Source: Phycisphaerales bacterium UBA5793
GTDB taxonomy: Bacteria > Planctomycetota > Phycisphaerae > Phycisphaerales > UBA5793
NCBI GenBank assembly: GCA_002418285.1
Contig: DIDT01000066.1
Location: forward strand, 1-64,000
Reading direction: 5' to 3'
DNA length: 64,000 nt
Below, in pieces: positions 34,485 to 43,044 of this stretch (position 1 is the stretch's first letter; the number at the start of each line of letters is the position of its first letter). The notes beneath the pieces were generated by a model that saw only the letters and a list, made by a program, of their open reading frames with translations, searched no databases and was not told the origin of the DNA. The position numbers and the translations under genes were made by a program.

Positions 34485-35057
34485 TTACCCGCTCTGCTCG
34501 TATGCCGCCTTGAGTAACTGCTTCACGTCGGCGTTGATGTCTGAGAGTTTGCCAAGTGAGATCTTGTGCGTGGCCTGGCCGGGGGCCTTGGCGGGTTTGA
34601 GCAGAGCTGACTTGGGCGCCTTGGTGTATTTGAGGCCAACATCCACGCGCGTCTTCGTTGCCGCGGCGATGGCACAGAACTGCCGCTTGCGCACGAACGG
34701 TGTGTATGTTGATCGGCCTTCGACGCTGATGTCATCGCCGAACTTTTCGATGATGGTGCGCAGTTTGTCGAAGATCGGGCGCAGCGCGGCCTTGTCATCG
34801 GCGAACTGCGAATCGATGTACTGCTCCACGTCCGGTCGCTTCCACCCCGCGGCCCGCGCGGCGGCATCCGCGATCGCCCAGCGCGAGTTCTGCGGCAACT
34901 CATGCTCGCTCTTGAGCCACTTGCGCACCGCGTTCTGATCCAGCGGATCGACGCCACTCTTGCCCACGAGCGCTACCCACTGCTCAATGCTGCGGCCGGT
35001 GCGCTTCTTCATCGACTCGGTCACGGCGGCCATCATGTCGTTTGGGGAGTTTGGCAT
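34485..35057 (-). CDS. DUF4287/DUF5655-like protein
   Basis: 190 residues from MPNSPNDMMAAVTESM. The first part matches DUF4287 (TGRSIEQWVALVGKSG...VRKWLKSEHELPQNSRWAIAD). The second part is DUF5655-like (FDKLRTIIEKFGDDISVEGRSTYTPFVRKRQFCAIAAATKTRVDVGLKY). The family is common next to stress and toxin genes, and its role is unknown. Confidence 0.85.
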   Translation of the reverse strand: MPNSPNDMMAAVTESMKKRTGRSIEQWVALVGKSGVDPLDQNAVRKWLKSEHELPQNSRWAIADAAARAAGWKRPDVEQYIDSQFADDKAALRPIFDKLRTIIEKFGDDISVEGRSTYTPFVRKRQFCAIAAATKTRVDVGLKYTKAPKSALLKPAKAPGQATHKISLGKLSDINADVKQLLKAAYEQSG

Positions 35058-35098
35058 GGTGGATGATAGTGGGCCTCCGTCCCACATTTGCGAGGTCG

Positions 35099-35602
35099 TC
35101 AGCGATCGGGGGCACGCTGTGCGATTCCGTGTTCATCCCCAAGCAGGACCAGGGCTCCCGATGCGTCGGCCTTGCAGCGAACCGATATGGAACGAGTTGA
35201 AAGGACGCTCGCGTCAACTTCATCCAGAATCAATTGAGTACCACTGATCTCCAATCGGATGCACTGACCTCGCCGATTCCTGATCTCATCGACGACAAGC
35301 AGCGGTGGACGGTACAGCGTTTGATCTTCGTGAGCGTCGTAGATACCGATCCAATAGGGGCCAATGAACAGAGTGCCATTGCCCTTGCTGCTAATGGATA
35401 CCTCATAGGGGTAGCAGCGCGTCTCGAACTCGACAACGCCGCGTGCGACGTAGAATTGATCTTTCAGACATCGGTCGATTTCGTCATTTGCCAGCAATGG
35501 TCGACGCATGCTAGGGCCTGCACAACCACCTATCATGAGCCATACAGCGAACAGTATTCCTACTACGCGGATCACTTCACGCCGCTCCGGTTCATTTCGC
35601 AT
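35099..35602 (-). CDS. lipoprotein of unknown function
   Basis: 167 residues. The lipobox is clear (VWLMIGGCAG), with the Cys at about residue 27, so the protein is probably lipid-anchored. The remaining part is a beta-rich domain with RCYPYEVSISSKGNGTLFIGPYWIGIYDA. No family recognised. Confidence 0.65.
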   Translation of the reverse strand: MRNEPERREVIRVVGILFAVWLMIGGCAGPSMRRPLLANDEIDRCLKDQFYVARGVVEFETRCYPYEVSISSKGNGTLFIGPYWIGIYDAHEDQTLYRPPLLVVDEIRNRRGQCIRLEISGTQLILDEVDASVLSTRSISVRCKADASGALVLLGDEHGIAQRAPDR

Positions 35603-35652
35603 AAGGTGGGTGATTCTACTGTGGGATCAAAGCAGATGCACTGCCCAAAACG

Positions 35653-36072
35653 CTACTCAGCATCCCGCCTCTTGAACGAGCGATACGCCGGATGTTGCTT
35701 GAACAACTTGTCCGCCTGCTCGCGGCCACCCTCGGTCAGTCCAAATGCAACATATGACGGCGCGGCCGGTGGTACGTTGCCGTATCCGAGATTGCCGAAG
35801 CCGACGATCAGGTCGCGTTCCGAGCGCGGCCTGCACATGTCGATCAGCGTCTTGTAAAGATCCAGCACAATCGGCCCATCGCCATCTCCATACGCCGCTG
35901 CCTCCGTCTCCTTGTTCCACGATCCCATCCAGGTGAGCACTTGTCGAAAGATGGGGCGGCCGTTGGCGGTGGCGCGCTGCTCGCCGCGCACGACGTCGGG
36001 AATTGAGCCGTGCAAAGCGACAGCCATCAGACAGAGGTCGCGCGTTTCGGGAGTATCCGATTCTGCTTGCAT
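35653..36072 (-). CDS. hypothetical protein
   Basis: 139 residues with no family I recognise and no signal peptide or membrane helix. The composition is protein-like (TWMGSWNKETEAAAYGDGDGPIVLDLYKTLIDMCRPRSERDLIVGFGNLGYGN). It stands in the run of small minus-strand genes. Confidence 0.55.
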   Translation of the reverse strand: MQAESDTPETRDLCLMAVALHGSIPDVVRGEQRATANGRPIFRQVLTWMGSWNKETEAAAYGDGDGPIVLDLYKTLIDMCRPRSERDLIVGFGNLGYGNVPPAAPSYVAFGLTEGGREQADKLFKQHPAYRSFKRRDAE

Positions 36073-36127
36073 TGCCTGCCCCGTTCGTTCACGACGGCGT
36101 CATTTTGGACGTCCGACACACCCGTGT

Positions 36128-36499
36128 TCACGCGCGCACCAGCGGCCGGAATCCGCCGCACGCCATGCGTGCGTTGTCGAAGATCTGGTTTTCCGGCTTC
36201 ATCAGTTCCTGGAGTCGCGGGTCGGCGCAGATCTTTGCGTTGACTGCATCGCGTTTCTCCCGCGATTCGAAGACCACCCAGGCGAAGATGACCGTCTCGT
36301 CGGCCTTGGCGTTGGCCAACTGAAGGAAGGAACGCAGGCCGCAGTCGGGCTGGGTGTCGATGTCATCGCCGACGCACTCCCAGTATTCGAGCGCGCCGTA
36401 TTCCTTCCAGATCACGGCCGTCTTCTCCGCGAGGCGGCGGTAGTCATCGACGCGATCTTTGGCGATGGGAATGACGAAACCATCAACGTAATGACTCAT
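36128..36499 (-). CDS. DUF1428 family protein
   Basis: 123 residues from MSHYVDGFVIPIAKDR. Characteristic pieces are YGALEYWECVGDDI, ADETVIFAWVVFESREKRDAVNAKI and RMACGGFRPLV, matching the ferredoxin-like DUF1428 (YbaA-like) fold. An upstream frame extension is shadow. Function unknown. GGAGGGG lies just upstream of the start. Confidence 0.88.
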   Translation of the reverse strand: MSHYVDGFVIPIAKDRVDDYRRLAEKTAVIWKEYGALEYWECVGDDIDTQPDCGLRSFLQLANAKADETVIFAWVVFESREKRDAVNAKICADPRLQELMKPENQIFDNARMACGGFRPLVRA

Positions 36500-36599
36500 G
36501 ATCCCCTCCTTGCGGGCGCCACGGTTGCTCCGATCGATCGGCGAATTGTACCAGACTCCGCGGCCGCCTACCGTGCCGGGGCATACCGCGGAGAGCATT

Positions 36600-36938
36600 A
36601 TGACGCCGGACGGGTTTCGAAAGATCGCGCTGAGCATGCCCGAGACCGAGGAGCGCTGCCACGGCGGGCATCCGGACTTTCGCGTGGGCGGCAAGGTCTT
36701 TGCCAGCCTTTGGGAAGATGACCTGCACGGCATGGTCAAACTCACGCCGGATCAGCAGATGGACTACGTCGAGGCTCATCCCGACATGTTCGCGCCGGTG
36801 AAGGGCACATGGGGGTTGCGCGGCGCGACGCAGGTGACGCTCGCCAAAGTGAAAGCGCCGATCCTCCGCCGGGCGATGCGCGATGCATGGCGGAATGTGG
36901 CGCCGAAGCGGGTTTTGAAGGAGTATGGGGAGGGGTGA
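36600..36938 (+). CDS. MmcQ/YjbR family DNA-binding-like protein
   Basis: 112 residues from MTPDGFRKIALSMPETEERCHGGHPDFRVGGKVFASL. The family's TWGLRGATQVTLAKVKAPILRRAMRDAW segment follows. MmcQ/YjbR proteins have a fold shared with DNA-binding proteins; the role is unknown. It is the only plus-strand gene in this run and diverges from the DUF1428 gene by about 100 bases. Confidence 0.85.
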   Translation: MTPDGFRKIALSMPETEERCHGGHPDFRVGGKVFASLWEDDLHGMVKLTPDQQMDYVEAHPDMFAPVKGTWGLRGATQVTLAKVKAPILRRAMRDAWRNVAPKRVLKEYGEG

Positions 36939-36961
36939 ACCAGCGCCACTCTCTCCAGATT

Positions 36962-37489
36962 TCATTCGATGCGCACCGTGCCGGAACTGATCCAGCCCAT
37001 GCCCTCTTCGGGAAAGTCGGGCGTGAGTCGACGGATGTGGGCGGCCAGCGCGCCGGTGTGGTGCTGGATGTGGCGGATGTTGTAGATGTGCATCTCCGCG
37101 CGGCTTGCCGTCTCGCCAAACCCGCTGGCCCCTGCGAGATCGGCCTCGCTCTCTTGCGCGAGCACGCCGCCCACCTTCGCGAGGCAGTAGTCGGCGTATT
37201 CGATGGCGCGCGATTGCTTCAGGCCCGGCGGGAGTTGGCCTTCGGGCAGCGGCTGACCGAATGGCAGGCCGCGCCCTTCGAGCACGAGTTCGTGCGACAC
37301 AAACTCCCTGGCGTTTCTGCCGAGGTAGACATCGGTCCAGAGCAGCGTGTGCAGCGCCACGACCCCGACGGGGTGGTTGGCGACTTTCTTCTCCCAGTGC
37401 TCGGCCGGGCACGAGGCGAGGGCGTCTTTGAACATGGACAGGGCGGCTTCGTATTGGCCGCGCAGCATCTGGTGGATGAGGGTTGGCAT
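36962..37489 (-). CDS. second DinB-like protein
   Basis: 175 residues. DinB fold with His near ALHTLLWTDVYLG (about residue 47) and IYNIRHIQHHTGALAAHIRRL (about 143-147), enough for the metal triad. It is not close to the other DinB gene (31009) in sequence. Role unknown. Confidence 0.82.
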   Translation of the reverse strand: MPTLIHQMLRGQYEAALSMFKDALASCPAEHWEKKVANHPVGVVALHTLLWTDVYLGRNAREFVSHELVLEGRGLPFGQPLPEGQLPPGLKQSRAIEYADYCLAKVGGVLAQESEADLAGASGFGETASRAEMHIYNIRHIQHHTGALAAHIRRLTPDFPEEGMGWISSGTVRIE

Positions 37490-37631
37490 GCGGGATGGTA
37501 CGGGCGCTGCCGCGCGGCGAGGTCATGCGTCCAAGGCGGTGGGATGGGCTTGCAACTTGTCCTGAGTGTGGGTCGAGGGGAGCGGCGGTTGTCTCGCCCT
37601 ACCGTCCCGGCATACTTAATCGAACATTCTT

Positions 37632-38505
37632 TCAGATGCTCAACATCCCGCACTCGGAACATCGATCTGCGTCTGAGTGCATCACCAGGTATCCACACCC
37701 GAAGCACCTGCCTCGTGCTGTCCGAATCATCCCCCGTGTGAACTGCCATCCGAACATGATCGCGCCAACGATGATCAGGTAGAATCCGGTGTTCGCTAGC
37801 GCCCCGCCGATGAGCAGCGATGTCGGCGGTGGACCGGGCGGCGCATCGATCCAATCCTCAGAGCTGAAGAACGGTGACGGCTGCCCGTACGAGGGCATTG
37901 TGCGCCAACCGCCGGTATTTGGGTCAATTGGTGTATCTGGAAGCCAGCATCCTGAACGGAACGCCATAGGCGTCTGTTCCGGAAAGCGACATTTCCAGTT
38001 GATCCGACGGAGTCAGAGGCTCGCTGAAGGGTTCACTGATTGGGCGCGGACTCGCACCGCCACGGGTTGCCTCCTCGACAGGCAGAAATGCTTCGATTCC
38101 ATCGTCTAATGCAATTTCGTTGCCCATCGAGTGAACGCCGCCGATCAATAGACCTTCCAAGGGATCTTGGGAGTACGGCGTTACGTACCACACGTCATTT
38201 GTGTGGAGCACCCGCGTGCACAACGAAGTATCCCAAGTCAACCTCGCGTGCCAAACGGCGTCGGAGGTACGGGAAACGCGCACCGCGAATCTGTCGTAGT
38301 GCAACTCGCCAGACTGCAAGCACGCCCAAGCGCTGAGCGCCGTCGCAAGCAATGCAAACAGCCCTGCTATCGGCCATTGGGCCAACGACCGTTTGCCCGC
38401 ATGCAACACTTTGCGTCGCATTGAAGGCCCACGCCCAGACCGTTCATGGCTCGGCGGAGCCGAGTCGTGCTGTGCATCGGCGTCCGTGGCTTTCGGCTTC
38501 GCCAT
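37632..38505 (-). pseudogene. membrane zinc-ribbon protein split by a frameshift
   Basis: Two overlapping frames encode what looks like one planctomycete protein. 37924-38505 gives the N-terminal part: a membrane helix (WPIAGLFALLATALSAWAC), a beta-rich middle and AYGVPFRMLASRY. 37632-37967 in another frame gives ANTGFYLIIVGAIMFGWQ then CFGCGY...CSECG. Related proteins, as I know the family, run straight from a 'YGxPxRxL' segment into 'xNTxFYAxxxW' and the zinc ribbon. The frames overlap by 44 bases. One extra base (or two lost) near 37926-37932 would join them. A sequencing error or real decay cannot be told apart. Confidence 0.65.
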
Positions 38506-39234
38506 GCCTCACCGTAGGCCGCACCGGCGATCCGAACCGGCAAAGAGGATGTGTGCGCAGTTGCATCCTCGCCATAGCCATGCGAAGCGCAAGGCCATGC
38601 CACCCGGCGAAATCAAATGTTCCACACTCATCGCGTGATCGTCTGCGGGATCTGCTGGGGCCTGACAGATGGTCTGCGAACTGAATCGCTCATCGTCGCT
38701 GAGCCGGGTCGTGCCCGCTGATGACGGAGTGCGGCGGGGATGAACTCGCCGTGCGGGCGGTTTGATGCGGAGGCTCAATGGAGGAGTCGGCGGATGCGGG
38801 GCGACGATCCAGCGGCGCGACGGAAAAAGGGGTCAGAACGTTGAGAAATCGTCGCTGAGTGGGCCGCGGCATGCTGCCGAGCGTCGCGGCATGCTGCCGC
38901 GGGCCGCGGAAGGCCCCCGAGGATCGCGGAGGACGAATAAGAACCTCGGGCGCAGAATAAGAGTCTCCCGCGACAAATTAGACTCTCCGGCGCAGAATAA
39001 GGATCTCCGGCGCACGGGGAGACTCTCCCGCGACGACTACAAACCTCCGGCGCACGCGGAGCGTCTCTGCCGCAGAATTCAAACCTCCCGCGACGAATAA
39101 GAGACTCCCGCGCCACCGGGGAACGTCTGCCAACCGTGCTTGATGTTTCCGGTCCGAGAACTTCATGCGTCAAGCCATGTGGGAGTTTTGTCTCAAGCGG
39201 GCGTCTGGCGACTCGTGCAGACGGCCTGTATCTG
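38506..39234. other. 730 bases without a gene, mostly repeat array
   Basis: No convincing coding frame. Apart from the 20-bp array, the left part (38506-38860) shows nothing I recognise. A minus-strand frame spans it, but its peptide follows the repeat and is not protein-like. Confidence 0.6.
38861..39140. repeat. degenerate tandem array of 20-bp units
   Basis: About fourteen units, each exactly 20 bases long and in register from 38861 to 39140, with no insertion or deletion between units. An approximate unit is GANTCTCCGGCGCAGAATAA; positions 4-9 (CTCCSG) and the GAATAA end are best kept between 38921 and 39120. The first three units are a variant (CGCGGCATGCTGCCG). The period is not a multiple of three, so it is not coding. 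Confidence 0.8.
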
Positions 39235-39657
39235 TCATGGCTGCTTTTCATGAGGAAGGTCAAGACGTACACCAAAAAACCCGCGATCGTCCGGCCCGCG
39301 GTCCCATCCTCCCACAATCTTCGCCTTGCACCGAGCCGAGACATTGGGAAGACCAACGGCTTTCAACTGCATCCGGTACTGTCTCGCGTTATCGCGACTA
39401 AGGTAGCCGCACACCTGACCGTCGATGCGCACTTGAACTGCTTTGGAGTCGTGTGGATTGGAGTCTTCGAGAATGAGAAATGCATCGACAATGTGTTCGC
39501 AACCGTCTTCCGTTCGGCCGCCTGCTGCTGCTTCAATCGCTGACTGGTAGTGGGATTCGCCCACTACTTCTACGGCAAAGTCGCCTGGACCCGGCAAGAA
39601 GGCATCGACTTTCGTGGTGACGTTACGTTTGGGTTTGAGCCAGTTGAATAGTCCCAT
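39235..39657 (-). CDS. HIRAN-like domain protein
   Basis: 140 residues. AVEVVGESHYQSAIEAAA, VDAFLILEDSNPHDSKAVQVRIDGQVCGYLSRDNARQYR and KIVGGWDRGPDDRGFFGVRLDL match a widespread HIRAN-like group; HIRAN domains bind DNA ends in helicases, but this stand-alone protein has no helicase. The role is unknown. Confidence 0.78.
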   Translation of the reverse strand: MGLFNWLKPKRNVTTKVDAFLPGPGDFAVEVVGESHYQSAIEAAAGGRTEDGCEHIVDAFLILEDSNPHDSKAVQVRIDGQVCGYLSRDNARQYRMQLKAVGLPNVSARCKAKIVGGWDRGPDDRGFFGVRLDLPHEKQP

Positions 39658-39763
39658 TCGGCCTTCTCCCTCTGGGCTTCATTCAGCTGTGAAGCATGAC
39701 CTTGAATCAAGCCTCTGGCCGCAAGGTACGACGGCGAAAACAGGGCTTCGCCACCATCGTAGA

Positions 39764-40300
39764 CTACCTCGTCCCAAGCGCCGCATGTCGAAGTATTCTC
39801 GCATCCTCGACCCCCATACCAATCTCCACCGCGAGACGATGGAACTCTCGTGCACCGGAGTGTCGATTGAGCCGGTGACGACGAACCGAGTCGCGAGCAA
39901 AGCACTCATATTGCTTCATGACCATCCCACTCGTGCCACAATCATCATTCAAGATTCGCACCAGCCCGTCAACAATGTCTTTGGGGAGTCTTGGACCGTG
40001 AATGAAGTGGTCCAAGTACGGCTTGAAGTCCCAGTGACGTGTGATCGCGTCGCCGCGCACACCATTCTCTTCGAATGCTTGCTTTGGCGACTTGCCTCGC
40101 AATTCTGCAAGGTCCGGATCTTCAAACATCTGGAGCCGAATTCGCGGGATTGCGTCCCTGTGAAGCAGTGATTGAAAAAGCCATTGCATCGCGTCGGCGA
40201 CGTCTTTCCACTCTCGCTCGCCGTCTGGGCCAAATACGATCGCGGCGAGCAACTTTTCTTCCGAAGTCAACGCGACATGCCCTGGCACTTTGAAGTCCAT
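39764..40300 (-). CDS. hypothetical protein
   Basis: 178 residues, soluble, with no family I recognise. Protein-like text includes REWKDVADAMQWLFQSLLH, HWDFKPYLDHFIHGPRLPKDIVDGLVRILNDD and GAREFHRLAVEIGMG. The start at MDFKVPGHVALTSEEKLLAAI is plausible. It lies just downstream, on the same strand, of the displaced dehydrogenase 3' end. Confidence 0.65.
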   Translation of the reverse strand: MDFKVPGHVALTSEEKLLAAIVFGPDGEREWKDVADAMQWLFQSLLHRDAIPRIRLQMFEDPDLAELRGKSPKQAFEENGVRGDAITRHWDFKPYLDHFIHGPRLPKDIVDGLVRILNDDCGTSGMVMKQYECFARDSVRRHRLNRHSGAREFHRLAVEIGMGVEDARILRHAALGTR

Positions 40301-40341
40301 TGAGTGACCCTCATACTAATGCAAAGAGTTCGGATGACGTG

Positions 40342-40404
40342 CTACACATTCCGCGTCACCTCCTCGGCGACCTGTAGCATTGAATCCGCAGCGGCGTCGC
40401 GGGC
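40342..40404 (-). pseudogene. displaced 3' end of the isocitrate/homoisocitrate-type dehydrogenase
   Basis: On the minus strand this encodes ARDAAADSMLQVAEEVTRNV followed by a stop. The intact gene 440 bp away ends AGDAAADSTLEVAEEVARNL and a stop. The frame and stop codon are kept although the DNA differs at many sites. It begins within a few bases of the stop of the intervening membrane-protein gene. Confidence 0.85.
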
Positions 40405-40409
40405 TCAGT

Positions 40410-40781
40410 CTAACGTCCCGGACTGCGTCCTTCAGACGAACTCCCTCGAATCTTGTCCACGAGAAAATAGACGGCCATGAACCCACCAAGAATCGCCAAA
40501 GAATAGGGAGCCAAATCGCCCGGGTTTTGCGCCAGAACGTGGCGGAGCGAATGCTGGTCCAATCGCGGTGACACAAAGCACCAGATGAACCAGAGAGAAG
40601 CACCCGCCCACATCACCCATAGAAGAATCGTCACGCTCTGGAGCAACCTGTGGCACCAGACGGGTGCCAATCGTGCGGACGCAAACAAGCCAACCGAGAG
40701 AATGAGGAGTACGGCGTTCGTGCTCCAAGCAAGGAGCAGCCAGGTATCCCCAGGATTCCCCTCAAGCACTTCCGTAAGCAT
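40410..40781 (-). CDS. small membrane protein between intact and displaced gene ends
   Basis: 123 residues with three likely membrane helices (WLLLAWSTNAVLLILSVGLFA, LLQSVTILLWVMWAGASLWFIWCF, YSLAILGGFMAVYFLV) and a basic tail. No family recognised. It lies between the intact dehydrogenase 3' end and a second copy of that end, so it may have arrived as a cassette. Confidence 0.65.
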   Translation of the reverse strand: MLTEVLEGNPGDTWLLLAWSTNAVLLILSVGLFASARLAPVWCHRLLQSVTILLWVMWAGASLWFIWCFVSPRLDQHSLRHVLAQNPGDLAPYSLAILGGFMAVYFLVDKIRGSSSEGRSPGR

Positions 40782-40846
40782 TGCCCGCTACCTCCTTTGC
40801 ATCGCGCTGATTGCCCCGAGACTCATTTGGAGATCCAATGGGCAGA

Positions 40847-41983
40847 TTACAGATTTCGCGCCACCTCCTCGGCGACCTCGAGCGTCGAATCCGCGGCGGC
40901 GTCGCCGGCTCGGACCTTGCGGACGTCGTAGGTGGCGACCTTGCCTTCGCGGATGACCTTGGCGATGGCGCTTTCGAGGCGGTTGGCGAGTTCTTCTTCT
41001 TTGAGCCAGTCGAACATTAACTTGACTGTCAGCAGCATCGCCATTGGGTTGACGACGTATTTGCCGGCGTACTTGGGGGCTGAGCCGTGCGTGGGTTCGA
41101 AGACGGCGTAGTTGTCGCCGATGTTGGCGGCGCTGGCGAACCCGAGGCCGCCCACCAGGCCGGCGCAGAGGTCGGAGATGATGTCGCCGAACATGTTCTC
41201 GGCCACGAGCACGTCGTAGTCCTGCGGGTTCTTGATCATCCACATGCAGATGGCGTCGATGTTGGCTTCCCAGGGTTCGATGCCGGGATACTTCTTGGCG
41301 AGGTCGCGGAAGACGCGCGTCATCAGGCCGCCGGTTTCGCGCAGGACGTTGGGCTTTTCAACCAGCGTCACGCTCTTGCGCTTGTGCGTCTTGGCGTACT
41401 CGAACGCCTGGCGGCAGATGCTTTCGCAGCCCTGCTTGCTCATGATGCGCGTGGAGAGGGCGACGTTCTCGAGGCCCTTGTCTTTCCACGGCTTCATCTT
41501 GGGATTGGCGCACAAGGCTTCGTAGACGGATTGCGGCAGCGGGAAGAACTCGACGCCGCCGTACATGCCTTCGGTGTTTTCGCGGAAGACGACGAGGTCG
41601 ATGTCATCGCGGTAGTTGAGCGGGTTGCCCGGGTAGGCCTTGCACGGGCGGAGGTTGGTGTGGAGGTTGAGCAGTTGGCGGAGTTTGACGATGGGGCTGA
41701 AGTAGACGAGGCCCTTGCCGTGCAGGGACTGGTCGAGTTCGGCTTCGGCCTCCTGGCGCGGCTTGCTGGTGATGGCGCCGAAGAGCGCGCAGTCGGTCTT
41801 GCCGAGGATGTCGATGGTGCGCTGCGGGAGCGGATCGCCTTCTTTGCACCAGAAGTCCCAGCCGATGTCGGCGGGCGTGTAGGCGGCGTCGAACTTGAGT
41901 GCGTCGAGGACGATCTTGGCGGCTTCCATGACGTCGTTGCCGACGCCGTCGCCGGGCATCCATGCGATGTGGTACTGAGGCAT
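40847..41983 (-). CDS. isocitrate/isopropylmalate/homoisocitrate-type dehydrogenase
   Basis: 378 residues from MPQYHIAWMPGDGVGND. The NAD(P)-dependent beta-decarboxylating dehydrogenase fold is clear: FRENTEGMYGG with the substrate-binding Arg, RIMSKQGCESICRQAFEYAK, KPNVL with the active Lys, NMFGDIISDLCAGLVGGLGFASAANIGD and HGSAPKYAGK. Members oxidise isocitrate, 3-isopropylmalate, homoisocitrate or tartrate. LHTNLRPCKAYPG and the neighbouring homoaconitase-like gene point to isocitrate or homoisocitrate, but the substrate loop does not decide this. GDGVG is not GDGIG, a minor change. Cytoplasmic. Confidence 0.88.
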   Translation of the reverse strand: MPQYHIAWMPGDGVGNDVMEAAKIVLDALKFDAAYTPADIGWDFWCKEGDPLPQRTIDILGKTDCALFGAITSKPRQEAEAELDQSLHGKGLVYFSPIVKLRQLLNLHTNLRPCKAYPGNPLNYRDDIDLVVFRENTEGMYGGVEFFPLPQSVYEALCANPKMKPWKDKGLENVALSTRIMSKQGCESICRQAFEYAKTHKRKSVTLVEKPNVLRETGGLMTRVFRDLAKKYPGIEPWEANIDAICMWMIKNPQDYDVLVAENMFGDIISDLCAGLVGGLGFASAANIGDNYAVFEPTHGSAPKYAGKYVVNPMAMLLTVKLMFDWLKEEELANRLESAIAKVIREGKVATYDVRKVRAGDAAADSTLEVAEEVARNL

Positions 41984-42058
41984 GAGGGTGTCCGTGGTGA
42001 GAGGTTTCGATGAGCGCGGCAGCCGTTTTGCCGCGTGGCGTGAGTATAGTCGGCCGTC

Positions 42059-43012
42059 ATGCAAAACCGGATGGACTCAGAATCGAGCAGACGCCGCCGT
42101 TGGCGCGGCCAGGTGAGCGGAATCGTACGCGGCGCGGCACTGCTATGGGTGGCGCTGCTGCTGGGCGGGTGCGCCATGGGTTTCAACCCGCAGCGCGTGC
42201 CGGAAGCTGTGGAGATCCCGACCGAAGGGGCGAAAGTACCCATTGAGGTCGTGCATAACCTGGCGTTTGTGCCCGTCCGGGTGAACGGTTCGGAGCCGCT
42301 GTGGTTTCTCATCGACACCGGCGCGTTCACGACCATCATCGACGACGATGCGGCGACAAGGATCGGGTTGAAGCGTTCGATGCGATTTGGAAGGCACGTG
42401 ACCTCGGCGGGCGAGTACTTTGGCCGCATGGACCTTGGGTCCTTTGACACGCTGCAGGTCGGGGCTGTGACGTTCAGCGGTTTCGAAGGCCTGGTCTCCG
42501 ACCTGTCGCAACTGGCCAGGGTGGTGGAGCACCCGTTTGACGGTGTAATCGGCATTCCGCTCATGCACTCGAGCGTGTGGACGATCGACTACGCACGCAA
42601 GGAGCTGCGACTGGCGCAGGAGATGCCGGAGCTGGCGGATGATGCGGCGGCGCTCCCGTTCATGTTCAGAAACGACGCGCCGGTGATGGATATTCGCATC
42701 GGAGATCAGATCCTGTCGGCGGAGATCGACACCGGCAACACCGGCGGACTGGACCTGAGCGAGGAGGATGCGAAGCGCGTGCCGCTGATCAACGACGAGG
42801 TGAAGATCAAGAACAAGCACCGCACGCTCTCGGGCGTGGTCTGGCAGGAGTGGGTGCGCGTGGACGGGATCGTGACGATCGGCCCGCTGACATTCGACCG
42901 GCCGCTGGCAAATCTGGCGCGCGAAACGATGTTCGGCTGTGAACTGCTGCAAGGATGTGTTTTCACCATCGACTGCGCGCGGCAACTGGTGCGGATTGAG
43001 AAAGTTGATTAA
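42059..43012 (+). CDS. lipoprotein with two aspartyl-protease motifs
   Basis: 317 residues. Lipobox VALLLGGCAM (Cys at about residue 38). Two Asp-Thr-Gly motifs are visible, LWFLIDTGAFTTIIDDD (about 85) and SAEIDTGNTGGLDL (about 227), as in two-lobed aspartyl proteases; retropepsin-like bacterial proteins usually have one. Each is followed by a hydrophobic strand (GVIGIPLM). It probably acts in the periplasm or on the outer surface. It is the only plus-strand gene in this region. Confidence 0.8.
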   Translation: MQNRMDSESSRRRRWRGQVSGIVRGAALLWVALLLGGCAMGFNPQRVPEAVEIPTEGAKVPIEVVHNLAFVPVRVNGSEPLWFLIDTGAFTTIIDDDAATRIGLKRSMRFGRHVTSAGEYFGRMDLGSFDTLQVGAVTFSGFEGLVSDLSQLARVVEHPFDGVIGIPLMHSSVWTIDYARKELRLAQEMPELADDAAALPFMFRNDAPVMDIRIGDQILSAEIDTGNTGGLDLSEEDAKRVPLINDEVKIKNKHRTLSGVVWQEWVRVDGIVTIGPLTFDRPLANLARETMFGCELLQGCVFTIDCARQLVRIEKVD

Positions 43013-43044
43013 GGCGTCGCGGCGCAGGTCCGCCGAGATGTTTG

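Noticed and set aside
38861..39140. CRISPR array
   Set aside because: Units are contiguous 20-mers without spacers and are too degenerate.
28007..40781. Chromosomal integron cassette array
   Set aside because: Gene content fits, and scattered core-like heptamers occur (GTTAGGC near 33215, GTCTAAC near 40408), but none pairs into an attC site in the right order after a gene and no integrase is present.
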